From J027 sp034437655 (GTDB lineage Bacteria; Chloroflexota; Anaerolineae; Aggregatilineales; J027): DNA of 64,000 bases. The stretch covers positions 1-64,000 of the forward strand of contig DAOTTU010000041.1 in assembly GCA_034437655.1 (NCBI GenBank), read 5' to 3'. Shown piece after piece: positions 33,021 through 41,518 of the stretch. Both the position numbers and the translations under genes were made by a program. A model generated the notes under the pieces. The model saw nothing but the letters and a program-made list of their open reading frames with translations, searched no databases and was not told where the DNA came from. Position 1 is the stretch's first letter; every line of letters starts with the position of its first letter.

Positions 33021-34391
33021 TTAATCCCAGAAGCGGAAGGCGCGATAGCCATCGCCGGGCATCCCCTGCTCAACGCCGAACATATACGTAATTTCTTCCG
33101 CAGAGTTGAAAAGTTCAGCGGCAGGGTTGAAAAAATCATCGCTGGAAGGCAGCCAGAACATCATAATGATGAGCAACAACCCGATTGACCCAAACGAGCG
33201 CATTTGCATCGCCAGGTCTTCTGGCAAGAATGGCTCTATGATGCCAAATCCGTCCAGTGGCGGGATGGGGATCAGGTTGAGAAGGATAGCCGTGGCCTGC
33301 AAAAAGCAAAGAAACGCCAGCGACCCCCACTGTGTGCGTGAGTCAAAATAGATACCGTCCAGTGTGACGTATCCTGTCCAGAATGGCGCTGAAAACACGA
33401 TCAAGCATAGGAAGCTGGCGAAAGGTCCAGCGGCTGAAACCGCGCTGCCCCAATATTTATTACGGAGACGGCTACGGTCGATATATACTGCCCCACCCGG
33501 CAACCCAATCCCACCTAGCGCGAGAAAGAATAGCGGTAGGGCAATGCTCAACAATGGGTGCGTGTATTTGAGTGGGTTCAACGTCAGATAACCCCGATCA
33601 GCAACGCCAGTATCACCACCCCAATAGGCGACAAGTGCATGGGCGAATTCGTGCAACACCAACGAAACCATCCACCCACCCGCAATGATAACGACGGCAA
33701 TCGTAATCTCCGGGGCGATCACTGCGCCATAGAGTACAGCAGCCAGCACCCCGATTGCAACGATCGCCGGGGCATTGTTGCTGATGAAGTCGTTGTTGTC
33801 ATTATTACCGGACTGGCGGCGGGCTATCTCTTGCTGCGCGGCACGCAGTTGAATGGGCTGAATAGAACTGGCAGGCACGCTTTCTAATGCCAGTACACGC
33901 CCGTTTTCCCAGTTGGCCGGTTTCCACTTGTCATCAAAGGACCTGGTGGGCGTGGTGGTATGCGTTTGAATGCTGTCTGCCAGCGCTTTCAGTTCAATAT
34001 CTGGGAAATCACTCAGCACACCGGCTACAAACGGCGTCGGCTCACTCAACACACTAAGCGTGAGGCTACCGGCAGTCATATGCTTGCTAGCTAGCGTCTC
34101 AGAAATATCAGCCGCTCTGGCCAACGCTTGCTGTGCATCTTTCGTGAGTCCATTCATCTCATTGATGTCAAGCGGCGCATCGCGTAGCATGCTGAGTCCA
34201 TTTTCTATTGACTGACGCAATGCGGTTGCATTAAGGGCGTTGGCGCTCATGGCCCGTTGCACGCTGTCTGCCTGCAAACTGCCGATCAGCAAGTGTTCGA
34301 CGTCAACGAAGATGTTGTGCCGTTCGCGTGCCGCTTGCACGGCCAGGTCTAGCGCGCGGATAGCGTCTGGCCCAAGACGATCATGTTTCAT
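33021..34391 (-). CDS. Clp N-terminal domain fused to site-2-protease-type (M50) membrane metalloprotease
   Basis: A 456-residue protein of two parts. Residues about 1-145 are a Clp-N (ClpA/ClpC-type) double repeat, with RHNIFVDVEHLLIGSL and later LTKDAQQALARAADISETLASKHMTAGSLTLSVL. Residues about 205-415 are an M50 protease core: zinc motif HEFAH (247-251) in a helix, several more helices, and NLIPIPPLDGF (372-382), the third zinc ligand motif. Clp-N domains bind adaptors or substrates, so the fusion could bring substrates to an intramembrane protease. The gene overlaps sufU by 4 bases (ATGA), which ties it to the SUF operon. Confidence 0.85.
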   Translation of the reverse strand: MKHDRLGPDAIRALDLAVQAARERHNIFVDVEHLLIGSLQADSVQRAMSANALNATALRQSIENGLSMLRDAPLDINEMNGLTKDAQQALARAADISETLASKHMTAGSLTLSVLSEPTPFVAGVLSDFPDIELKALADSIQTHTTTPTRSFDDKWKPANWENGRVLALESVPASSIQPIQLRAAQQEIARRQSGNNDNNDFISNNAPAIVAIGVLAAVLYGAVIAPEITIAVVIIAGGWMVSLVLHEFAHALVAYWGGDTGVADRGYLTLNPLKYTHPLLSIALPLFFLALGGIGLPGGAVYIDRSRLRNKYWGSAVSAAGPFASFLCLIVFSAPFWTGYVTLDGIYFDSRTQWGSLAFLCFLQATAILLNLIPIPPLDGFGIIEPFLPEDLAMQMRSFGSIGLLLIIMMFWLPSSDDFFNPAAELFNSAEEITYMFGVEQGMPGDGYRAFRFWD

Positions 34392-34765
34392 TCTGATACT
34401 TCCAGATCATAGGCGGCGGCTTTCACCACCTTCAACGACAGCAATGCACATTTGACCCGGCTCATGCTGAGCGGAATGCCGACCAGTTCGAAGATATCTT
34501 CTTTGCTAAGCGCTTTGACGTCGTCTAACGTTTTACCAAGAATTTCTTCGCCCAACATTGACGCGCTGGCCTGGCTAATGGCGCAGCCCTGCCCATTCCA
34601 GCCGATCGCTTGAATACGGTCGTCTTCGTCCAGCCGCAACGTTAACTCTAGCTCATCACCACAGAGCGGGTTTTCGTCTTCGGCGTGGCGGTCATGTGGG
34701 TCAAGCAGCCCCCAGTGGCGCGGGTTCTGGGCGTGGTCGAGAATGTTTTCCTGATACATGTCCAT
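34388..34765 (-). CDS. sufU: SUF system NifU/SufU-type Fe-S assembly protein
   Basis: A 125-residue IscU/SufU-fold protein: MYQENILDHAQNPRHWG, Cys35 and Asp37 (CGDE), Cys61 (GCAISQASASM) and Cys106 (RVKCALLSLK). Lys before the last Cys is SufU-like; IscU has His there. The Cys61-Cys106 spacing of 45 is near IscU and lacks the insertion seen in Bacillus-type SufU. It either accepts sulfur from SufS with zinc or acts as a scaffold. A GTG at 34768 is another possible start. It lies 14 bases after sufS and overlaps the next gene by 4 bases. Confidence 0.9.
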   Translation of the reverse strand: MDMYQENILDHAQNPRHWGLLDPHDRHAEDENPLCGDELELTLRLDEDDRIQAIGWNGQGCAISQASASMLGEEILGKTLDDVKALSKEDIFELVGIPLSMSRVKCALLSLKVVKAAAYDLEVSE

Positions 34766-34779
34766 CACGGCGGGTTTTC

Positions 34780-36018
34780 CTAGCTACTAAAGCGTTTTTT
34801 GGCGGCGTAAAGGCCTTCCGCCAGTGTATCAATTTCCGCTGTGGTCGTGTAGAGATAAAAGCTAGCACGTGTCGTCGCGGGGACGTCCAGGTGTTCACGG
34901 TGCAACGGCATCGCGCAATGGTGCCCCGCCCGCACCGCAACACCCTCAAAATCGAGTATCTGCGCGACGTCGTGTGGGTGAACACCATCAACGGTGAATG
35001 TCGCCACGCCACTGCGATACGGTGCAGGCGGATTGTAGAGTGTGACGCCCGGAATTTCGCTGAGCCGATCATGTGCATACTCAGCCAGTTCCATTTCATG
35101 CGCGTGAATGGCATCCAGCCCGATACTTTCCAGATAATCGACCGCCGCGCCAAGCCCAACCCCTTCAGCAATCGCAGGCGTTCCGGCTTCAAACTTGTAG
35201 GGCAACTCGTTCCAGGTAGAACCGTCCAGCGTCACCTTACGGATCATGTCACCGCCACCCATAAACGGCGGCATCGCTTCGAGGTGTTCACGCTTGCCAT
35301 ACAAAACGCCGATGCCCGTCGGACCGCACATTTTGTGGCTGCTGAAAGCGATAAAATCAGCGTCCAGGGCCTGCACATCAACGCGCATATGGGGGATACT
35401 TTGCGCCGCGTCAAGTGCGACCAGTGCGCCGTGCTGATGCGCTCGTTCAATAATCTCCTCAGCGGCGTTAATGGTGCCGAGAACGTTGCTAACGTGCGTC
35501 AGGCTAACCATTTTGACATTGCCTGTTGCGAGGATATTTGCGTAGGCGTCCATGTCTAGCCGGAAGTCTTCAGTCACGGGGATATACTTAATCGTGAAGC
35601 CACGTTCGGCGGCCAGAATTTGCCAGGGCACAATATTGGCGTGGTGTTCCATCACGCTGAGTACAACGACATCGCCTGCGCCCAGGTTCTGACGCCCCCA
35701 GGTTTGGGCCAAAAGATTCATGCTGCCCGTTGTATTGGCGGTAAAGATAACTTCTTCGCGTTCAGCAGCGTTGATAAGGCGTTGCACCTTGTCGCGGGCA
35801 CTTTCAAAAGCGTCAGTAGCAGCCTCGCTCAGCACATAAATGCCACGATGCACGTTGGCGTGGGTATCGTTATAGTAATTGCTCATCGCCTCAATAACCT
35901 GGCGTGGTTTCTGGCTACTGGCGGCACTATCAAGGAAAACAAGGGGTTTACCGGGGTGAACTTCGCGCTTGAGAATCGGAAAGTCTTCACGGATGGTGTT
36001 TATATCAAGTGTTGGCAT
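34780..36018 (-). CDS. sufS: SUF cysteine desulfurase
   Basis: A 412-residue type II cysteine desulfurase, PLP-dependent. FSSHKMCGPTGIGVLYG carries the PLP Lys, and RAGHHCAMPLHREH the catalytic Cys. It removes sulfur from cysteine and passes persulfide to SufE or SufU, both encoded next to it: sufE ends 12 bases upstream and sufU starts 14 bases downstream. The N-terminus (IREDFPILKREV) and length are normal for SufS. Confidence 0.95.
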   Translation of the reverse strand: MPTLDINTIREDFPILKREVHPGKPLVFLDSAASSQKPRQVIEAMSNYYNDTHANVHRGIYVLSEAATDAFESARDKVQRLINAAEREEVIFTANTTGSMNLLAQTWGRQNLGAGDVVVLSVMEHHANIVPWQILAAERGFTIKYIPVTEDFRLDMDAYANILATGNVKMVSLTHVSNVLGTINAAEEIIERAHQHGALVALDAAQSIPHMRVDVQALDADFIAFSSHKMCGPTGIGVLYGKREHLEAMPPFMGGGDMIRKVTLDGSTWNELPYKFEAGTPAIAEGVGLGAAVDYLESIGLDAIHAHEMELAEYAHDRLSEIPGVTLYNPPAPYRSGVATFTVDGVHPHDVAQILDFEGVAVRAGHHCAMPLHREHLDVPATTRASFYLYTTTAEIDTLAEGLYAAKKRFSS

Positions 36019-36030
36019 AGTCGTTGTCGC

Positions 36031-36483
36031 CTAATCAGTGTTATGTTGTTGTTTACGGGCGAAATGCTTGAGCAGCGAAATCATACCCATTAAGCCGGCG
36101 CCCTTCCCCATCGCAACGCTACGCCCAAAAAGTTCGTAGATAAAGTCTTCCGGAACACGCTCGATGCTGTCCAGGTCAGCACCTTGCAGCGCTTCTTGCA
36201 GAATAGCTGCGAGTGCTTTTGCAGAAACCCCCTGTGGGTTCTCAACAGCAAAATAGAAGTTCACATTGCCATTTTCGCCCGGCTCAGTGAAAACAAAGGC
36301 TTCAGATTCACAGGCGGGTACGCGGTGTTCTTCAGGGAAAGGACGTGTTGCGATGCGTTCTGGGACGTCTTCAAAACGGTCGCTGAAATCCAAAAGCATT
36401 TCGTGCTGGTCAGAGACCGGGGATTCTTCGAAAATTTCTAGAATTTCGTGCAATTGTTCAGGATAACGGTTGTAGTCTGGCAT
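36031..36483 (-). CDS. sufE: SufE-family sulfur acceptor
   Basis: A 150-residue SufE-fold protein with the active-site Cys in VPACESEAFVF (the usual form is VxGCQSxVW), the helix VSAKALAAILQEALQG and a C-terminal GAGLMGMISLLKHFA. It accepts sulfane sulfur from SufS and carries it to SufBCD. Having both SufE and SufU beside one SufS is notable, as organisms often use only one. It lies between the rhodanese gene and sufS. Confidence 0.92.
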   Translation of the reverse strand: MPDYNRYPEQLHEILEIFEESPVSDQHEMLLDFSDRFEDVPERIATRPFPEEHRVPACESEAFVFTEPGENGNVNFYFAVENPQGVSAKALAAILQEALQGADLDSIERVPEDFIYELFGRSVAMGKGAGLMGMISLLKHFARKQQHNTD

Positions 36484-36511
36484 AATGCTCCCGGGTTGTT
36501 GTGAAATCGGG

Positions 36512-36537
36512 TGCCCCGGAGCTGTTTCTCCGGAGCA
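36512..36537. other. Hairpin between rhodanese and sufE genes
   Basis: CCGGAG / CTCCGG with a 6-base loop, extended by TGC / GCA after one mismatch. A T6 run follows on the plus strand, not on the transcribed minus strand, so as a terminator it would act on antisense transcripts. On the suf mRNA it could be a stability or processing element. Confidence 0.45.
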
Positions 36538-36558
36538 TCAATTTTTTCAGGTCAGTGA

Positions 36559-37407
36559 TTATTTCTCAATCGGGACACCTACAAGGTTACCCCATTCTGT
36601 CCAGCTTCCGTCATAGTTGCGTACGTTTTCATAGCCCAGCAAATAGGTCAGCACAAACCAGGTATGCGACGAACGCTCACCAATGCGGCAATAGGTGATG
36701 ATATTTTGCTCTTCAGAAAAACCGTTCTCCCCTTCATAGAGCTGCCGCAGTTCTTCAAGAGATTTGAAGCTACCATCCTCGTTGGCGGCTTTGCTCCAGG
36801 GGATGTTCTTCGCGCCGGGGATATGCCCGCCACGAATGGAGCCTTCCTGCGGATAATCTGGCATGTGCAGCAATTCGCCTTTGAATTCGCCCGGGCTGCG
36901 GACGTCTACCAGCGGACCTTGATTTTCGACATGGGTCAATACCTGGTCACGGAAAGCACGCACTTTGTAGTCGGCGCGTTGTTGTGCGGTGTAGGGTACG
37001 CTATCGTAGGCGGGCACCTCGCGGGTCATTTCACGTTCTTCAAGCTCCCACTTTTTGCGGCCGCCATTCATCACCGCCGCTTTGGTGTGGCCGAAAAGCT
37101 GGAACACCCAGAAGGCATAGCACGCCCACCAGTTGTTCTTGTCACCGTAAAAGATGACCATCGTATCGTTACCGATACCATGCTTGGACATCAACGCCTC
37201 AAAGGATTCTTTGCTGAGGTAGTCGCGGCGTACATGGTCGTTCAGGTCCGTCACCCAGTCAATGTGGACTGCGCCCGGAATATGCCCGGCACTATACAGC
37301 AGCGGGTCTTCGTTAGATTCGATAATGCGTACGTTAGGATCATCAAGATGTTCTGCAACCCAGTCAGTGCTGACAAGGGCTTCAGGGTGTGCATATGTGT
37401 TGCTCAT
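36559..37407 (-). CDS. Thiosulfate/3-mercaptopyruvate sulfurtransferase (tandem rhodanese)
   Basis: A 282-residue two-domain rhodanese. The N-terminal domain is structural (VRIIESNEDPLLYSAGHIPGAVHIDW), and the C-terminal one carries the active-site loop YCRIGERSSHTWF with catalytic Cys. CRxGxR is closer to the thiosulfate sulfurtransferase loop than to the CGSGVT of mercaptopyruvate enzymes. Placed between sufD and sufE it probably feeds sulfur into the pathway; this role is inferred from context. Confidence 0.92.
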   Translation of the reverse strand: MSNTYAHPEALVSTDWVAEHLDDPNVRIIESNEDPLLYSAGHIPGAVHIDWVTDLNDHVRRDYLSKESFEALMSKHGIGNDTMVIFYGDKNNWWACYAFWVFQLFGHTKAAVMNGGRKKWELEEREMTREVPAYDSVPYTAQQRADYKVRAFRDQVLTHVENQGPLVDVRSPGEFKGELLHMPDYPQEGSIRGGHIPGAKNIPWSKAANEDGSFKSLEELRQLYEGENGFSEEQNIITYCRIGERSSHTWFVLTYLLGYENVRNYDGSWTEWGNLVGVPIEK

Positions 37408-37508
37408 GGTTGGCCTATCTCCCTATTTAGTACTCAAGAACGGAGTGCTATTGTACCGCACCCCGCCCCAATCTTGCCTGAAATCTGACCGATAATTACC
37501 AGAGTTAC

Positions 37509-38864
37509 TTAGACTATCACGCCGTGATGCCCCAGAATCTTGCGGTCAACATCAGCGAGTAGACGGTTTTGAACTTCTTCAAACGGAATACGTTCAAGTA
37601 CATCCCAGAAATAGCCATTGATGAACAGGCGCTCGGCTTCAATGCGCGGCACCCCTCGTGTCATCAGGTAGAAGATGTATTCTTCTTCCATTTTACCAAC
37701 TGTTGCCGCGTGTGTGCAGCGGACATCATCGGCTTCGATCTCTAACCCCGGGATGCTGTCGGCGCGGGCTGTATTGGTGATCAGCATATTGTTATTAGCC
37801 TGGAAGCCATCGGTTTGTTGCGCTCCCGGCATCACACGGATCATGCCACGCCATACTGAATGCGCAGTGTCTTTCAGCGCGGCCTTAAACAACAAGTCGC
37901 TGACGGTGTTGGAGACGTTGTGGATTTGCAGCGTGTCATGGTCGAGCAATTGCTTGCCATCTGCAAAGAACATGCCGCTCATCCGGCCCCATGATCCTTT
38001 GCCATCGAGCGCAATCTGCATGAATTTCTTCGTCAGGCGAGAGCCCATCGACCCCACAACCCAGTCGAGCCGGCCGTCACGGTCAACATGGCCGCGTCCG
38101 TGTCCAAAGTCGTAGACGTTGTGCCCCCATGTTTGCAGGCTGACGTATTTCACATCAGCATTCTTGCCGACGAGGATTTCCGTGCCACCAATGAAGCTAG
38201 CATCCTGATTACTCTCCGGCGAAATGTATTCCTGCAATACGGTCAGTTCGGCGTTGTCTTCAACGACAATCAGAACATGCCCCAACGACGCACCGCGATT
38301 GTTGGTATAAAAGATGCTATGCAGCGGCAGTTCAACGCGGGTATTGCGCGGTACGTAGATGAATAACCCATATGTCCAGGCAGCAGCGTTCAATGCCGCG
38401 AATTTGCCTTCTTCGGGCTTGACCGCTTTCTGAAACAGGTGTTTTTGCACCAGTTCCGGGTGTTCGTGAACAGCTTTCGCAAGATCCATAAACAGGACAT
38501 TTTGCCCGGCGATAGTCTCATTCAATTCTTCGTCAGCCAGCGCACCGTCAACCCACGCCAGCAAGCCACCCTGCGTGTCACCAATGAGGGGAGCGCGATT
38601 TTCTTCGGGGATGTCACTTATATCCGGTGCGTCACTAATGTAGACTTCACCAGCACTATCCCAGTCAATGCTACGGTAGTCAGTGCGCCGCCATGACTCG
38701 TCGCGGAGCGTTGGCATCGGGGTTTCTTCGTAAATCTTCCAGGCGTTCTGGCGCATTTCAATCAACCAGTCGGGTTCATTGTTAGCTTGCGCCCGGGCTA
38801 GAATGTCTTCCCACTGAATTGGCGGGGCAACATAATCGCGTCGTCGTGAACGTGTACTCGCCAC
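37509..38864 (-). CDS. sufD: FeS cluster assembly protein SufD
   Basis: A 451-residue SufB/SufD-family beta-helix protein. The C-terminal half has DTAHSVWRGMIRVMPGAQQTDGFQANNNMLI and the DVRCTHAATVGKMEEEYIFYLMTRGV segment with the conserved Cys-x-His. It forms the SufBC2D scaffold complex. I start it at the GTG at 38864, preceded by GGGAGG; an ATG at 38891 has no ribosome site and sits only 4 bases from a hairpin. It lies downstream of sufB after a 98-base spacer that contains that hairpin. Confidence 0.93.
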   Translation of the reverse strand: MASTRSRRRDYVAPPIQWEDILARAQANNEPDWLIEMRQNAWKIYEETPMPTLRDESWRRTDYRSIDWDSAGEVYISDAPDISDIPEENRAPLIGDTQGGLLAWVDGALADEELNETIAGQNVLFMDLAKAVHEHPELVQKHLFQKAVKPEEGKFAALNAAAWTYGLFIYVPRNTRVELPLHSIFYTNNRGASLGHVLIVVEDNAELTVLQEYISPESNQDASFIGGTEILVGKNADVKYVSLQTWGHNVYDFGHGRGHVDRDGRLDWVVGSMGSRLTKKFMQIALDGKGSWGRMSGMFFADGKQLLDHDTLQIHNVSNTVSDLLFKAALKDTAHSVWRGMIRVMPGAQQTDGFQANNNMLITNTARADSIPGLEIEADDVRCTHAATVGKMEEEYIFYLMTRGVPRIEAERLFINGYFWDVLERIPFEEVQNRLLADVDRKILGHHGVIV

Positions 38865-38895
38865 AGTTCCTCCCAAGTGTTTTATAACCATTGAA

Positions 38896-38921
38896 AGAGG
38901 GGCCCAAACACAAGCCCCTCT
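38896..38921 (-). other. Perfect hairpin in the sufB-sufD spacer
   Basis: An 8-base perfect stem (AGAGGGGC / GCCCCTCT) with a 10-base loop, centred in the sufB-sufD gap. On the transcribed strand it is followed by TTTCAATGG, so the U-tract is too short for a strong terminator. It could attenuate transcription or protect the sufCB part of the mRNA, giving less SufD than SufB. Confidence 0.5.
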
Positions 38922-38962
38922 GCGTATCCATTACATGTGCGGTACTCTTGCGGGGCTCTCGC

Positions 38963-40393
38963 CTAACCGACAGAGCCTTCAAGCTGAATTTCAACCAGGC
39001 GGCGCAGTTCAAGCGAGAACTCAGCCGGCAATTCGCGCGCCAGCGGTTCAATGAAGCCATTGACGACCATCGCGTTGGCTTCGTGTTCATTCAAGCCGCG
39101 GCTCATCAGGTAGAAGAGTTGTTCTTCACCCACCTTAGAGACGCTTGCTTCGTGCCCAATGGTGACATCATCTTCTTCAATTTCGATGTACGGGTATGTG
39201 TCCGAGCGCGCTTCTTCGTTCAGCAACAGCGCGTCACAGACAACGTTACTGCGGACGTGTTTGGCGTCCTTGTGAACACGCAGCAGCCCACGATAACTAC
39301 CCCGGCCGGTATCCTTAGAAATCGACTTGCTGATGATGCGGCTGGTGGTGTTCGGAGCAACGTGAACAATCTTACCGCCAGCATCCTGGTGTTGGCCAGC
39401 GCCAGCAAAGGCGATACTCAGAATTTCGCCATGTGCGCCTTCTTCCAGCAAGTGTACTGCCGGGTACTTCATTGTCACCTTAGAACCCAGGTTGGCGTCT
39501 ACCCATTCCATCGTTCCGTTACGATACGCAACTGCACGCTTGGTCACAAGGTTGTAGACGTTGCTGGACCAGTTCTGGATGGTGGTATAGCGGCAACGGC
39601 CACCTTCTTTAACGATGATCTCAACTACCGCACTGTGCAGACTATCTTCTGTCCAGATGGGGGCAGTGCAACCTTCGACATAGTGAACGAACGCGCCTTC
39701 GTCAACAATGATCAGCGTACGCTCAAACTGACCAACACTTTCGGTGTTGATGCGGAAATATGCCTGCAATGGCAAATCGACATGAACCCCGGGCGGCACA
39801 TAGACGAAGCTACCGCCAGACCAAACTGCCGTGTTGAGTGCGGCAAATTTGTTGTCGTTGTAAGGAATGATCGTACCGAAATACTCACGCACGATTTCAG
39901 GATGTTCGCGCAGGCCAGAGTCCATATCCATGAAGATCACGCCTTGACGCTCAAGGTCTTCACGAACTTTGTGGTAGACGACTTCAGACTCATACTGTGC
40001 CCCAACACCGCTCAAGAACTTCTGCTCCGCTTCAGGGATACCGAGGCGGTTGAAGGTGTTTTTGATGTCTTCGGGCACATCATCCCAGTTGTTTTCTTGC
40101 TTGTCGCTAGCGCGCATGTAGTAGCGAATCTTGTCGTAGTCAATCTTGCTGAGGTCAGCACCCCAGTCTGGTGTTTTCTTCTTCAGAAAAGCATGGTAAG
40201 CCTTAACACGGATTTCGGTCATCCATTCTGGTTCACCCTTAATCGCGCTGATCCAGCGAACGAGCTCTTCATTGAGGCCGGGCTCACTCTTAATGGCATA
40301 AAACTCATCCGGGTCATGGAAACCATATTTTTCCAGGTATTCGTCATTAATGTCTCTTAATTGACGTTCTTCGGCGCTCAGACGCTCAGACAT
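38963..40393 (-). CDS. sufB: FeS cluster assembly protein SufB
   Basis: A 476-residue SufB, the main scaffold subunit of SufBCD. Typical segments: YGFHDPDEFYAIKSEPGLNEELVRWIS, VYVPPGVHVDLPLQAYFRIN, VHYVEGCTAP and the C-terminal VTIGHEASVSKVGEEQLFYLMSRGL. The length is normal. It assembles clusters with SufC2 and SufD and receives sulfur through SufE or SufU. It lies 20 bases after sufC. Confidence 0.96.
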   Translation of the reverse strand: MSERLSAEERQLRDINDEYLEKYGFHDPDEFYAIKSEPGLNEELVRWISAIKGEPEWMTEIRVKAYHAFLKKKTPDWGADLSKIDYDKIRYYMRASDKQENNWDDVPEDIKNTFNRLGIPEAEQKFLSGVGAQYESEVVYHKVREDLERQGVIFMDMDSGLREHPEIVREYFGTIIPYNDNKFAALNTAVWSGGSFVYVPPGVHVDLPLQAYFRINTESVGQFERTLIIVDEGAFVHYVEGCTAPIWTEDSLHSAVVEIIVKEGGRCRYTTIQNWSSNVYNLVTKRAVAYRNGTMEWVDANLGSKVTMKYPAVHLLEEGAHGEILSIAFAGAGQHQDAGGKIVHVAPNTTSRIISKSISKDTGRGSYRGLLRVHKDAKHVRSNVVCDALLLNEEARSDTYPYIEIEEDDVTIGHEASVSKVGEEQLFYLMSRGLNEHEANAMVVNGFIEPLARELPAEFSLELRRLVEIQLEGSVG

Positions 40394-40413
40394 GTGTCTT
40401 CTTCCCTTATGAA

Positions 40414-41196
40414 CTATTCTTCAGTTTCTTCAATGCCGTGCTTCTCGAAGAATGGCTGATAACCATGTGCTTCGAGTTCTTCTGCAAGTTCTGGCCCACC
40501 GCTTTCAACGATGCGGCCATCCATCATCATGTGGACGTATTCAGGTTCCAGATACTCAAGCATTCGCTTGTAGTGCGTGATAATCAAAATACCGAGGCCC
40601 GGTCCTTTTAGCTTATTGACGCCTTCAGCAACGATGCGAAGCGCGTCGATGTCCAGCCCAGAGTCGGTTTCGTCAAGAATCCCGAACTTGGGTTCCAATG
40701 TCGCGAGCTGCAACACCTCGTTACGCTTCTTTTCACCGCCAGAAAAGCCATCATTGAGGTAACGGCCAGCAAACTTGTGGTCAATGCCCAACATATCCAT
40801 CTTTGACTTCAACAGGCGGCGAAATTCCGGAATCGAAATGCCTTTAGAATCCGGGTCTTCTGCCTTCAAGCGGGCATTGATGCCACTGCGCAAGAAGTTT
40901 GCAACCGTAACACCAGGGACCGACACAGGATACTGGAATGCCAAAAACAAGCCCAGTCGGCTGCGCTCGTCTGCCTCAAGTTCAAGCACATCAATACCAT
41001 CGAAGATGATCTGTCCAGCATCAACGTCATACGCCGGGTGCCCCATCAGTGCATATGCTAACGTGCTTTTGCCTGACCCATTTGGACCCATCAGGGCGTG
41101 TGATTCACCTTGATTGATGGTCAGGTCAACCCCTTTCAAAATAGGGTTACCATCAATGCTGACGTGCAAATTACGGACTTCAAGGGTTGCGCCCAT
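40414..41196 (-). CDS. sufC: FeS cluster assembly ATPase SufC
   Basis: A 260-residue ABC-type ATPase: Walker A GPNGSGKST, signature FSGGEKKRNEVLQ, Walker B FGILDETDSGLD and the switch His in IITHYKRML. It drives conformational change of SufBCD. It is the first gene of the minus-strand SUF operon (sufC-B-D-rhodanese-E-S-U and onwards) and follows a strong promoter in the region shared with the divergent MIP18-family gene. Confidence 0.97.
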   Translation of the reverse strand: MGATLEVRNLHVSIDGNPILKGVDLTINQGESHALMGPNGSGKSTLAYALMGHPAYDVDAGQIIFDGIDVLELEADERSRLGLFLAFQYPVSVPGVTVANFLRSGINARLKAEDPDSKGISIPEFRRLLKSKMDMLGIDHKFAGRYLNDGFSGGEKKRNEVLQLATLEPKFGILDETDSGLDIDALRIVAEGVNKLKGPGLGILIITHYKRMLEYLEPEYVHMMMDGRIVESGGPELAEELEAHGYQPFFEKHGIEETEE

Positions 41197-41297
41197 GTTT
41201 TCTCCTCACGTTCGTTTGAACTAATCTTATAGAGTGTTCAATAATAGTGGATTTCAGACTGGCGTGTGTAACATTCATACAATCCTAAAGTACAAGC

Positions 41298-41327
41298 AGT
41301 ATACCATGCAGGCTTTAGTCTGGTCAA
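41298..41327 (-). promoter_or_regulatory. Putative promoter of the SUF operon
   Basis: On the minus strand TTGACC (41327-41322), an 18-base spacer and TATACT (41303-41298), about 100 bases upstream of the sufC ATG. Both boxes are one mismatch from consensus. This leaves a long 5' leader that could carry further control. Confidence 0.65.
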
Positions 41328-41446
41328 TAAAACAAACATTGATTTAAATAATTCTCATTTCTCTAGTATTCATGCGGGTTTATCACGCAGTGTAGTGCTG
41401 AATTGTCGTGTTTTTTGATGAATAAAACGCAAATTGATTCAATTAA

Positions 41447-41476
41447 TTGACATGCCTGCAAACACGATGGTATATT
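41447..41476 (+). promoter_or_regulatory. Putative promoter of the MIP18-family gene
   Basis: TTGACA (41447-41452, perfect), an 18-base spacer and TATATT (41471-41476), 42 bases before the ATG at 41519. It is the best sigma70-type match noticed in the window. Confidence 0.7.
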
Positions 41477-41518
41477 TCACTTACACTTTAACGAAGCCCC
41501 TTGCAGGAGAATGCACGC

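Larger units (their letters stand above)
41197..41518. other. AT-rich divergent regulatory region between sufC and the MIP18-family gene
   Basis: No credible gene lies in these 322 bases. The region is clearly richer in A and T than its surroundings and holds one consensus promoter per side, 119 bases apart (41322-41298 leftwards, 41447-41476 rightwards). I looked for a dyad that could bind an Rrf2/IscR- or SufR-type regulator and did not find a clear one. Confidence 0.6.

Noticed and set aside
38891..40360. A 489-codon plus-strand frame opposite sufB
   Set aside because: sufB on the minus strand is unmistakable; the opposite frame is a shadow without domains.
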